NCBI RefSeq assembly: GCF_000204055.1
Contig: NW_006768861.1
Span: 38,748-102,747 of the forward strand
Length of the DNA: 64,000 bases
Direction: 5' to 3'
From: Melampsora larici-populina 98AG31
Taxonomy: Eukaryota > Basidiomycota > Pucciniomycetes > Pucciniales > Melampsoraceae
Under the pieces are notes generated by a model. The model searched no databases and had not been told where the DNA came from. It saw only the letters and a list, made by a program, of their open reading frames with translations. Below are positions 19,745-30,411 of the stretch, one piece after another. The position numbers were made by a program, and so were the translations under genes. Numbering within the stretch: the first letter of the stretch is position 1; each line of letters starts with the position of its first letter.

Positions 19745-22700
19745 AACACCACCGCGCTTTGCTATAAATGAGATTTTCAAGGGCGGAGCAATTCGGCGCT
19801 ATGGGTAAGTATGATACCGCTCCGCTATAATTTTTGAGCCACTATGACACTTTAGAGCAGTGCAACTTCTGACTCCGCTCCGCTTTGCTATGGTCAAAAA
19901 TTGGTCGGGAGAGCAGCAAAAAAGCGTGAAAAAACAAATTTTTAGGCCGACAATTACTTTATCATTGAAGGCACAGGAGTGGGGATGGGTAAGTAGAACG
20001 GACAAGGAATGAAAAAAGCGCACAATTGTTTGAAAGAAAAATAATAAGACTCATAAAGAGTAAGAAAGAGAAAACAAGAAACTAATAAACTAATAAAAAT
20101 AAAACACTAGTCTCATCAAGAGAGAGATCAATCAAAGAAAAGATAAAAAGAAAAACACCAGGCACAAAAAACACATAAAACGCTCATCAAAAGAGAGAGA
20201 TAGAAACAGAATCAAAGGACACACACATTTTTTCTTGAATTTTTTGAGTCAATTTTTTAGATAGGATAATTGAAAAGAAATAGATAGAAAGAGATATAGA
20301 AAAAAACTACTTGGGCTTCTTAGCTTTGGTATTAGAACCTTCATAAGCTCAAACATAAGCTATAGCCTCTGCAAATTTACCAGACAAATTGACATTTGAC
20401 TTTAACCACTTGCGTGCACCTACAAGCTTCTGTATCATTTTGCCTGTTAAGGAAGCTCGTCCAGGCACAGCAATGTCTGCAGCCGAAGAAAAAGTCCTCT
20501 CACAAGGAGCAGACGTGGCAGACAATCCAAGATAATCACGAGCCATCAAGGCAAGGACAGGGAAGTCCTTCTCGTGCTCCTGCAAACAAAAAAAGCAAAC
20601 AGATCAGTTATCAAACAAATTGCTTATGTGAACTCAAGTTAGTCCTGACCTTCCACCAACTAAGCTCATCTTGACCTGCTAGCATCAACTGACCACCTTC
20701 AATATAAGTAACGTGTTCTTCTTGGCGCTTATTGGCAGGTGACTGAGAAGCAATGTCGGTTGTAAACACATCAAATTAATCAAACATGGAGACAGGGGAA
20801 TTGGAAGAGGTAGGGGTGGCGGTTCCTTCAAGGTGCTCTGAAGCCACAGGGTTGTTGGGCCATCTTGCAAGGGCTTCTTCAAAAGCACGTGAAAAGATTG
20901 ACTTGGCTTGGGCAGCGTCATCGGGGTAATTAAGATCAAAGAAACGAGTGCAATAACAAGGATTGAGGATGGTGGCCAGGACAACTGCCTCTGCTTGGTA
21001 TCCTTCAAGTTTGGCGATGATGACGTTGAGCATGTGCTTGAGGTCTTGATCAAAATTCGATACCTAGAGCCAATCGAGCTCAAGGATAAGCCTTGAGTAT
21101 TCGGCAAGTGAAGTGTGAAACACGACCAGTGGTTTCATCACCTTCCATTTGTTTGGTTGCATGCAAAAAGACCTGACAGGAAGAAAGGTCATTAATATAA
21201 TGAAAGCAAAAACAAAAGAAAACAAAAAAGAAAAACCCTAACGTACCTCTAGGATTTTAACTAGGGTCTTGATTGACTCCCACTCATCTTCACTGATATG
21301 TAAGCCTTGATAGTAACAGGTTTTTCGATTGCTGAGAAGGATGGCATCTACCACCTACAAATTAAATCATTGGAAAGGAATCATTAAACAAAGATGAATA
21401 AGAAGTGAGGATAGAAGTGATTGTACTTACATCACATGCATCTTTCAAGCGTTTAAGGTAGTCAAGATCAATATTCCAACATACTCCCAAGCTGGAGATT
21501 GGTTGGCGTCCTTTGTAATCCAGTTGATCGGCCTTGGCCAAAAATTCTTGACGTCTAGCCGAGCTTTGAGTACATAGACCATTGAATTTCTTGGCCTAAA
21601 TGCGAATGAAAATGCAAAAGAATCATGTCAGTATTTTTTTCTTATCATTGAGAAGGAAAGAAAAAGAACAACTTACTTTATGTACCGCCCGAGCCACATT
21701 GGAAGTAGGACCAGATTGATCATCGTCAGAGTCACAGTCAGAAGCGTTGTGATCTGGGGAATGGGTTGACTCGTTGTTGGACTCATCATTGAGCTCATTG
21801 TTGGTTGAGTCAATTTGCAACTCTTCATCACCCTTGTTCAGGGTCATAGCAGGTGTAGGTAAGGTCACTCCAGGAGACGTTGTGGGTTTGACATGCCCAG
21901 CCCGCATACCTAAAGCCTTCAACCCAGCCTTGACTACAAGTCCAATTTTATGAGTGTAACACTTAACTTAATTGACTTCAGAGTGCCAGAAGACTGGGTC
22001 GTCAGCCTTGCTGAACATGATTTGGAGTTCGGTTGCCATGGTTGCATTCGAGCTTCCTGAGTCAGTTGTCTGAGCCAGCATGTGAATGTGACAAAAGAAT
22101 CATATTAGGACATATGAATAAACAAAGTAAAGATGAAAAAGAAAAAAAAAGAAATGACTTATCTTATGATGCAATCCATTTGCAATAAGAAATCAATCAA
22201 CTGGCTGAGCTAAAAGCCGGCCAGCATGGTGCCAAGTCACTAAGTTGAGGGTAAGATGAAGCAATTGGAACTGCCAATTGTTGTCAATGTAGGTGGCGGA
22301 CACTCCAATGAAGGCTTTACGACAACCCTTGGTGGTCCAAACATCGTAAATGAGACTAAATTTACCTTGATTTGACTGCAATCCAGCAAAGATACAAATT
22401 AGATCATGTCGACCAAATAAAAAACTATAGAAAAAACTAACCTTGAGCTGTTCAATTACAGCGGAAGAAAGCTCAGTATATATACCTTTGGAAACCTGAG
22501 AGGCCCAGGTTGTGCCTTGCAAGTTTGCAGACCAATTCAACAACTTGAAGGCAGCTCTGAGGGCGGGATTGTTGAATCGAGAAAAAGGGAGGGCATGATG
22601 AAGAAGCCATACCACTAATACAGTGTTGAAAAGCTCAACACTGAATGTTGATTGGGATAAAAATGAGTCAAGGGTTGGCTTTGGGTTGGTGGAAGCCACT

Positions 22701-24091
22701 TGAATGATCTTGTCTTGCTGTTGTTGCCAGGTTCAAGGTAGATCAAACCCTTGTTGGATGGTGATGTGTCGATTAGGGCAGGGAGGTCGATCTTTGGCAC
22801 CATCTCAATGAGAGTAAAGATTGAAATAACTACGACAGCCTTTGACAAAGTACACAAAACAGAACTTGCACTTGTATCTACGTGGATTGGGACCGCTCTA
22901 ACATTTTGATGTGCTTTAGTACATTGGTAATAAGAGTGGTGACATGATGAAAACAGACTCACCTTGCCTCTCACATGAATGGGAGGTTTGCAGTAGCCCA
23001 AGACTTGAAAGACTCGGCCAGCTTCACGTCGGACACCTAGTGTCTCGACAACTTCAATTTCCAAATATTGATTCACATCAAGTCTGGTGGGAACATTGTA
23101 GTCCTATGATCAAGAAGGAAAGGACAAGCGATGCAAAGTGAAAGTTAGAAAGAAGGAAGAACAGGTGAGGAAGAAAAAGGATAAGGTGAAGTGGAAGTGG
23201 AACAACTAACCTCATGTACATTAGATATAGCCTTCTTCTTCTTCTTCACCAGAGCTATTTGATGCTGAGAAGAATTTGAAGAGTCACGAGAACCCAAACT
23301 TTTTCTTTTGCCTTTGCCAGCATTCCGATTGATGCCTTTAACCTTCAAGCTTGGTGTCAACTTTAGTTGATAATTGAAGTGAACGCCGGGAATCTGGTGA
23401 CTGAGTTACAAAGTCTGGCCGAGGGCGTACTGGGCTACAGGGACAAAGGGATCGGGTGGAAGATGTGGAACGTAAAGCAAGAGTACTAGTAGGTTGAAAC
23501 AGTAAGACGGTTTGGGTATTGTTTTTGTTGGCGGATGAAGCCATGATTAAGTGAGAAACTAAAAGATGATAGGTATCTAAAAAGTGTAGAAAAGTTGGGA
23601 TTAAAATTAAAAAAGCTTCAGCAATCAAATAGTAGATTGATGAATGATTAAAAAGGGGAAGAAAAGATGGGCGACTCACCTTGCGACCCTTTTATTAACA
23701 AAGCCAAAGGTTCCAATCAGCCGGGAAACAAGAGCATGATATTTGAGGGTGTTTCTAATTGTGGTTTTTGCTTGAGCGTGGAGGTGGAATTGGAAGGCGG
23801 TGGTTCGTGATGGAGATCAGATGATGTGGTGAGGTGGAATTGCTACATCTCCATTCAAGGAGTGTAGCCCGGGTGGTTTTCCGATCGGAAAGATCAGCGC
23901 TATAAGGCACTATGGCGCCTCTGGGCATAGCAAAATGCCGCTATACAGTGCGCATAGGCAAACCGCTATGTGCCACAGGGGTGCCCAGATAGCTATAGCT
24001 AAGCGCAACCCCCGCTATAAGGCTAGGAGGAAAGCGCGGGCAGGGCGGCCGCTCTGCTGCCGCTTTTTTGTGCGGAGCACAGGTGGTGTTG
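19745..24091 (-). mobile_element. hAT element 1 with 8-bp target duplication
   Basis: The left end reads AACACCACCGCGC and the right end CAGGTGGTGTTG, an inverted pair. They are flanked by ATCCCTCC (19737-19744) and ATCCCTCT (24092-24099), a 7-of-8 match to the 8-bp duplication hAT elements make. Subterminal DNA at both ends is rich in GCTATA/CCGCT motifs. The minus-strand interior encodes a hAT transposase (20349-23544). The element is now dead as an autonomous unit because its gene carries stops. Confidence 0.75.
20349..23544 (-). pseudogene. hAT transposase, broken
   Basis: The order is that of a hAT transposase. It has an N-terminal MASSANKNNTQTVLLF and a basic segment, then QDKIIQVASTNPKPTLDSFL, DVWTTKGCRKAFIGVSATY (catalytic core) and NLVTWHHAG. 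TDSGSSNATMATEL and KCYTHKIGLVVKAGLKALG (CFAH-type region) follow, then an acidic Asp/Ser insert and AVVLATILNPCYCTRFFDL. The C-terminal dimerisation block is DYLGLSATSAPCERTFSSA. In-frame stops lie at 22193-22195 (TGA, after LLAQPVD), 21968-21970 (TAA, after FWHSEVN) and 21064-21066 (TAG, near LELDWL). The last is joined to a frame change near 21,090. The gene cannot give full-length protein. It is homologous to the plus-strand hAT at 38110-41696. Confidence 0.85.
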
Positions 24092-24099
24092 ATCCCTCT

Positions 24100-24845
24100 T
24101 TCAGCAGAACAGATAAATAACTGAAGTACTACTGGAGAGTGGGGCTTGAACAAGAATTGTTGGCAGTGCTCTTTAATTAGCTGATGGGGTTTGATTTCAG
24201 GGATCAAAGAAAAAATAAGAATGGAATATATCAGAATAGATTGTCAAGCCAGTTTTCCTTTGTGTTCTTGAAAATGATGAGGGTGGATGATGGTGACTGT
24301 CAACTCTAGCCTGATACAATTCCAAAACCTTTGGAAAATGTTTGACAAGAGAGATGTGCTGAGAGCATGATAATTGAACTGACAGAAGCTCATAGGATTG
24401 AAGATCAATAGACATGGGTGACAAGTAAACAATACAAAGATTTGAATTGAACTGGATAAAGTAACTTTCAGTTAGTAAACCCAAATTTTGCATAGCAACC
24501 TAGTCTGAATGTTAGGGTCATGGTAGGACCCTGGATGACACCTATGAAGGCTACTGATGGAGCATGATCCTCAATTTCTTTGGCTCTACACTATTCATCA
24601 GTGCCTTTCAAAAGGTCTTTTCAAAAGATGTACAAGTAGACACAGAAAGTATATGTCACCCTGTAGTGGTATTTTGGCCCCAAGGGTGTTGTATCTTGTC
24701 TGTGTCTACTTGTACATGCGATGGGGCTATCAGTTGAGCCTAGGATTGGGAAGGTCATGGCAGCATGCCACATGGCTATTTACATCAAAGAAGCAGAAAA
24801 AGATAAGATTCAAGGCCTTTTTGACCCTTCTTGGATCAACACTGC
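24100..24845. other. No gene seen
   Basis: Spacer between hAT-1 and the palindromic TATAGTATAG block. Short frames exist on both strands but none resembles a known protein. Confidence 0.4.
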
Positions 24846-24935
24846 CACTATACTATACTATACCAGTATAGCACTATACTGGGTATAGTATAGTTTTGGC
24901 TATACTTTGAAAAGCCAGTATAGTATTGTAGTATC
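24846..24935. repeat. Palindromic TATAGTATAG element, copy 1
   Basis: CACTATACTATACTATACC near the left and GGGTATAGTATAG plus CTATACTTTGAAAAG to the right form a self-complementary block. The CTATACTTTGAAA word is shared with the element at 26177-27270, so this appears to be a short or deleted copy of the same family. Confidence 0.65.
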
Positions 24936-25280
24936 CCTTAAATACAACTCATTACAATCAAAAAATATCTCTTTGAATCAAAATTGAAAAAAGCAGTTAG
25001 CAACAAAACAAAGATAAAATACAAGTTTTGACAAGATTGACTGGTTCCTCAACTCATATAACATTTTGAATCATGTAGACCCAAAGATGTGAATGTTAAG
25101 GAGATTAAGCAGCAAACATGATTTTGTTCAATTGGTCTTCTATCAATTTTTATCGATGTACTATTTATTGGCACTAAGAATAAAGGAAAACTTGGCAGAT
25201 AGATGAAATGAAACTTGTTTTTTTTTGTTTTTTGTTAGCTCGTCTATGGTTATAATCCAACAAGAGAAAAAAAGTTTTTA
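24936..25280. other. No gene seen
   Basis: AT-rich spacer with an oligo-T run near 25,220. It ends at the 3' end of the interrupted minus-strand frame at 25281. Nothing else was recognised. Confidence 0.4.
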
Positions 25281-25967
25281 TCATCTTGATTTCAAGTATT
25301 TCAACCAACTCCTAAACCCCACTCCATCCAACCCATTCCTCTGTTTCCTAAAATCTGACTTATGATTCTGAACAGTAGTAGGAGTAGATCTAGAAACAAC
25401 ATGAGTAATTGATCTCACAAACGGACTCAACTTTCAATTCTGTCTCAAAAGTGATGCTAATAAGTTCACATTTGCCAATAAAGATGATCCTGATCCAAAT
25501 CCAGATCTAGATCTGATCCCTTCATCTTTCAATCCCAACAAATCTAATTCCATCTCATCTCATCCTCTTTCTTTCATCTTCATCTTTTGAAACGATGAGG
25601 CGGATGATGTGGATGGGAATGGAGTACTGCTGGAAAAAGGTGAAGAAGAAGAAGAAGAAGAGAATTGAGTGATGGTGGGGGATTGTGTATAGGTAGTGGT
25701 CATCATTGATCTTGATGAAGAATCAGCTCCATATCTTGTAGGTGTTGTATTCGTATCCGTATTTGTGTTCGTATCAGTTGAAGCTAAATGAATCAGAAGT
25801 GATGGTGAACTTGATTTAGTTTCATTTAAACCATTTGTAGATCTACCATTCATAAAACTATTCAAAAACCTTTCTAATCTGACATCTCTCAACATTTCGA
25901 TTTGATTTTGATATTGATTTTGACTGTTTGCTTCTTTGATTCTGATTTTGTTGGTGTGATAATTCAA
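25281..25967 (-). pseudogene. Unidentified protein frame interrupted by two in-frame TGA codons
   Basis: Minus-strand text gives one continuous frame: RDVRLERFLNSFMNGRSTNG, then a Ser/Thr-rich low-complexity stretch ending KMKMKERG, TGA (25560-25562), DEMELDLLGLKDEGIRSRSG to LLASLLRQN, TGA (25434-25436), KLSPFVRSITHVVSRSTP to WLKYLKSR, TGA (25281-25283). All three stops share one frame. The codon style is that of a normal gene, not of transposon remains. I do not recognise the protein. A possible upstream exon (KIKPAESFHPTVT, about 26,045-26,100) precedes a GTGAGC donor but does not join in phase. Either this is a host-like gene decayed by two nonsense mutations, or the end is mis-modelled. 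Confidence 0.45.
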
Positions 25968-26176
25968 GTGATCAATTAAATTATTGATTCATGGTTTCTA
26001 TGCTTGTTTATTCTGAGTGATAAAGAAGATATGATCAAAAAGATGGATTGCTCACGAGTTACTGTAGGATGAAAGGATTCAGCTGGCTTGATTTTGACTT
26101 TGATCCTTGAGTTCTTTTGTTTTTGTATTGCCAACTGGAATGATGATCAATGAAATTTTGGATGTGTGTCCCTTGA

Positions 26177-27270
26177 CTATACTATAATCAATACTGCAGT
26201 ATAGTACTGAGTTTCCAATACTATACTTTGAAAGTATAGTATATAAAAAGGCAGTTCAATACTATACTTTGAAAGTATGTATAGTATTGAAAACTCAGAG
26301 CATCCGCAATTGTCGGGTTAAGTTGCGGGAATAGCTAACTATTCAACTCGCCGATTTTGAAATTTCCACAATGGTCAAATTTCAACTGATTGTTAGTTCG
26401 CTTTTTGACAAAAAATCAGTAGGCTGGGACAAAGTTATCCCAGCCTACCAACGCGGTAGCTAACTCCGTCACTCGAAAACACAACCCCAGACAACACCAC
26501 TCATCCACGCATCATCCACAACCTTCTACACCTCACACCAACAACATGTGATCTGCTACAACTGCTCACTCAACACTCTATTGCACCTTATTCTTCATCA
26601 TCAAGTACCATCAACCCTACACAACTTTAAAAATGTACCCTGATCGCAACTTGAAGTCTTACTAACGCCTCGTCAACTACTCCCACCTTCCCTCCATTTT
26701 GTTTTTTGTTTTGCATTGATTTCAATAGATTAGTTGCATATCATTTTAGACAATGATGAAGTTGTTCACAGAAAAGAAAATACATGCTTATGATTGGATT
26801 TGATTGAGTGATAAATTAAAAGAGGTAAAATTGATCAAAAGTGAAAGATCAAGATCACATTGATGAATGATACCCACACACAGGAGCATTTGTAAAGAAT
26901 GAATATGTGATAAAAAGTGATAAAGAAGGGCCTCTTATTAAAACAAAACAATCAAAAGTGATACAAAAAAGGCCTTTGATGAAAACAAAACAACTGAAAG
27001 TGATAAAGAAGGGTCTCTGGTGAAAACTAAACGATCAATTATATGTGGTTTCAAAGATTGTTGACCATACAAGCAATTAAAAAGGAGAAATTGGGTTGTT
27101 GCTTGGAAAAAAGGACAGCTTATCTCCAAGCTACAGCGGACGACTGCAGGCTCAGTCTTTAACTTGAAGTTTAGAGATCTTTAACCTAAAGTTAACTAAC
27201 TCCAAATTTAACACAAACAATTGCGGATGCTCTCAGTACTATACTACAGTATCACAATACTGTATAGTAT
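26177..27270. mobile_element. TATAGTATAG MITE-like element, copy 2, carrying a nested insertion
   Basis: Left end CTATACTATAATCAATACTG then CAGTATAGTACTGAG (from 26177). The right end, reverse-complemented, begins CTATACTATACAGTATTGTG then ATACTGTAGTATAGTACTGAG (from 27270 inward). The arms match over about 38 bp. Between them, CAATACTATACTTTGAAAGT occurs twice (about 26228 and 26262). The element is split by the 935-bp element below. Confidence 0.65.
26298..27232. mobile_element. 935-bp PIF/Harbinger-like non-autonomous element
   Basis: A perfect 16-bp terminal inverted repeat: GAGCATCCGCAATTGT (26298-26313) and ACAATTGCGGATGCTC (27217-27232). It is flanked by TCA on both sides (26295-26297 and 27233-27235). 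A 3-bp duplication and GAGCATC-type ends fit a PIF/Harbinger-like MITE, though TCA is not the usual TWA target. The interior has no transposase. It sits inside the TATAGTATAG element, so it inserted later. Confidence 0.75.
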
Positions 27271-27738
27271 AGTGGCGGTGTTGATTAGATATCACTATTG
27301 GAAGATAGATGAAGTCTAATCAAGAAGTAATCTGCTGGGTTTTTTCTTTTTCTGGTTTTGGCTATAGAGTTTTAAAGTCTAATCTGAATTTACTAGTTTC
27401 AAATTTTCCACTCTCTATACATGAGTGTGAGCTGTAATCTTCCTTATTTTGGGCTGTCATCTCTAAGCAATAGTTCTCAGAATAAGGGGTTTTTTGTTTT
27501 ATTTTTATTATTCTTGTGTAAATCCTTATGTCTTTCTAGAGAGTGTGTGATTTATTTCTCTAGGCTGACAATCGTCTTCTTTGGTGATTGACTTCATGCA
27601 GCTCAGCCAGATTGTCAAATAATTGGTTGGAGATGAATTCAACACTTTGTATGAATCATAAAAGAATGTTGCTGCTTTGATAGCACTATGGAGTACTTCC
27701 TCCTGGATGTTGATGTGATGAAGTTGACACGCCATCTT
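27271..27738. other. No gene seen
   Basis: Spacer between the nested MITE pair and the long hairpin at 27739. A CTAG-like inverted text (TTTCTAGAGAGTG/CTCTAGGCTG) occurs near 27535-27565. No coding assignment is possible. Confidence 0.35.
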
Positions 27739-27857
27739 GATTCACTGTATCCTTGTGGAAGTTGCTTGACAACAAGCGCACACGGACTGCCTTTGAGGCA
27801 CAAAGGCAAGTTGTGTGCGCTCATTGTTGAGCAACTGCCACAAGGACACAGTGATTC
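27739..27857. repeat. 57-bp-arm near-perfect hairpin
   Basis: Arms at 27739-27795 and 27801-27857 are near-exact reverse complements: GATTCACTGTATCCTTGTGG...GCCTTTG and CAAAGGC...CCACAAGGACACAGTGATTC. The loop is only 5 nt. Transcription would give a long stem resembling a small-RNA precursor or a foldback transposon. Frames read through both arms on both strands are shadows of the palindrome. Confidence 0.85.
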
Positions 27858-28519
27858 TTGGTTTGATGACTGGATTGTTTACTTCCCCAGGTGGGTCATC
27901 ATGAGTGGATTCAAGTTTGTAGTGGAAGTCATCTTTGGATACAGGCTCAAAGAGAGCTTCATCTGAAGAAACAGAAGTTGGTGTTTTGCTTATTTTCAAC
28001 TCGATGTTGCTGGGAAACCAAGGCTCATCTGCATATTTGGGATGCTTCTGAGGTGGTTGAGAATTGTGTTCATGGCAGTGTTGAGCCGCTGGGCTTTAGA
28101 GGGACACATGAGGTTTCAACAACAAATGTTGAGGCAATCAAAATTAATTTTTTAGAAGGATCAAGTAAGAGTCGGTGGAGTTAAAGCATAGCTGAATCAT
28201 TGCAGATATGGCAATACAACAAACAAAACCAAACAAAATTAAAAAATAGAAAAAATAAAAAATAAAAAAATGTCCAATCTCTTAAATTGCTAGTTTTAGA
28301 AAGCCATTCATGTGAGGATTCTAAAGCCACCCTTGGCTTCCCAAAAGCTTTAGGTTTGACTAAGTTTAAGAATTTTGGGTTTCAATCAATACCTGTCTGA
28401 GATTAAAAGACGCTTGCTAGCAGTACATTGAGATATCTCTGGTAATTTTAGTGCCACAGGGATTTCACATAGTGCATATGAAAGACTTCATTGTGATTCA
28501 TCTTTTGTGCTACTGTATG
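27858..28519. other. No gene seen
   Basis: A-rich and otherwise featureless DNA after the hairpin. A plus-strand frame of about 90 codons (27,891-28,184) has no recognisable domain and I do not call it a gene. Confidence 0.4.
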
Positions 28520-28880
28520 TTGCAGGTACCGTTATGCCTTTGGGTACCTGCTTAGTTCCATTAAAAAGGGATGAGGAACACAGAACTCAGACAGACTTGG
28601 TACCAGAGAAAAGAGGCACTGAGCCAAGATATTGGGGAAAAAAATTCCCCAACGGAAATGAATTTTGGAAAACACCGTGACATATATCATCTTTTACCAA
28701 AAAAAATTCTCTCTCTCTCACTGAACCTGACACTCAACAATCACCACAAATGAGGTAGTGAGAAGTCTTCACATTTCTTGAATAATTTTTCTTTTCCTCC
28801 CGCCCACCCCTGCAATCTGCCAGGCAGAGAGCCTACCCCATCAGAACCCCACCGGCCCACGCCCCCCAAACACACTATGA
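28520..28880. repeat. Dispersed repeat family A, copy 1
   Basis: It contains a GGTACC...GGGTACC mini-hairpin (near 28528-28552). About 275 bp later comes CCCACCCCTGCAATCTGCCA-GGCAGAGAGCC and a CCGGCCCACGCCCCCC run. The same order and spacing recur at 29575-29930, at moderate identity. Confidence 0.55.
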
Positions 28881-28989
28881 GGCTTAAATCTAAGCTCATG
28901 ACTTAAGAGTCTTTTGATTAGGTAGCAGAGTCTGAAACTATTTCATATTGTGAAAAAGAAAATGTTTGATTAAAAATAAGAAGAAAATA

Positions 28990-29400
28990 ACATTTCTAGT
29001 TGCTACTGTCAAAGGCTTATGAATTTCAGCCCAAACCTTCAGATTGAATGTTCTTGCTCAAAGCTCAACATTTCAAGTGCCTAAGACCATCTTCAGAATG
29101 CTCAACCGGCTTGCTTTCCATCTATAGATTTTCTAAAGGATCTGATTCCAACTTTGTTTTTCTTTATTTTCCTTTGTTTTTTTATCATCAAATCCAAATT
29201 TCTACTCAAAAACCACAACTGGACAATCCATGGACAACTGCAGGTCAATATTTGAGAAAATCTTTATATGCACAGGCATAAGACTGATGATCTTCAATCT
29301 GCTCTCAAATGTTCAAAATGTTGAGTTTTGAGTGAGAAGATTGGATTTGGGCATTTGCAGTATCTGTCTGAAATTCATAAGCCTTTGACATTAGCAACCA
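28990..29400. repeat. Long imperfect inverted repeat (MITE-like)
   Basis: The left arm starts AGTTGCTACTGTCAAAGGCT-TATGAATTTCAG. The right arm, reverse-complemented, starts GGTTGCTAATGTCAAAGGCT-TATGAATTTCAG. Both continue into AAGCTCAACATTT/AAACTCAACATTTTG text. The arms are about 100 bp. A third, direct-orientation partial copy follows at 29,420-29,545, and a relic (TCAGCATTTTGAGCGTTTGG-GAACAGAT) lies near 34,884. Confidence 0.65.
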
Positions 29401-29574
29401 TCCCAAAAGACATGTGAGACTCTGATAAATGGAATAGCGGCTAGTGTCAAAGCCTTTGGAATTTCAGGCAAAATTTCGAATTCAATGTTCTTGCACAAAT
29501 TTCAACATTTTGAGCATTTGAGAACAGATTCATGATGCTTTACTCAGTCACTTTCTATGCATACCTTTTTCAAA

Positions 29575-29930
29575 TCTATGTAACGGGTGCCCAAAGGCAC
29601 AACAGCACCCGTTTAATTCCACGAATATCAGGCATGAATGGAAGATTCAGCCCTTGGTACTAAACGGATTTACCGAGGGAAAAAGCCAGAGTAATACCAC
29701 TAAGAAGTGGAATTCTCCAAAAGTGAGTCAGAGATTTTCCCTCTGTAGAAAATCCAGTTCATCCCACATTCACCACCCTGCAGCATCATTAAAGGTAAAA
29801 TACAATTTCAAGTTTCAAAATTTTATTGACCAGCCCACCCACCCCTGTGCCCACCGCACAGAGAGCCAACTCGGTTATGAGACCTGCGGCCTACCGGCCC
29901 CCCCACACACCATGTGTCAGGGTGGCTAAC
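29575..29930. repeat. Dispersed repeat family A, copy 2
   Basis: CGGGTGCCCAAAGGCACAAC-AGCACCCG forms a hairpin at 29,583-29,610. About 258 bp on is CCCACCCCTGTGCCCACC-GCACAGAGAGCC and CCGGCCCCCCCACACACC. It has the same layout as copy 1, about 1,055 bp apart, flanking the inverted repeat at 28,990-29,400. Confidence 0.55.
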
Positions 29931-30411
29931 CATCTAGGAGGTAAGTAGTCTAGTTTACTTACAATCCTATCCTGACAAAGTCTTACTGGGTCTGTAAGAT
30001 CTAAGGGCACATTTGGTTGGGATTATTTTGTGAGATTATTTTCGATAATCGCAGTCGAATTTCAAAAAAATCGCTGTTGAAAAAAACACGTTTGGCAGTG
30101 ATTTTTGTACCTAAAAAAAATCTCAATCCCGGTCCCAAAAGTAGCTTTTGGGTACCTTTTGGATAATCTCAAAAAGGGAGATTATCCAGTTGATAATCTC
30201 TATTTGGGACTTGTCAAAGATTGTCCTCGATCTCCTTTGACGTCATCACTACGAGTTCCAAACCTTTTTGGAACTCTTCGACGTCGAGATCACTTTGAAT
30301 CAAATTGATCAAAGTACTATCAAAGATCATCCTCGATCACTTTTCTCTTTACCATTTCAAAACAATCAAGGCCTTTTTTTTATAAGCCCATCTTTTCAAA
30401 AAGCACAAACT

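Noticed and set aside
27688..27999. Overlapping plus and minus frames of 60-90 codons
   Set aside because: Both arms of the hairpin encode mirror frames, so the length arises from the palindrome.
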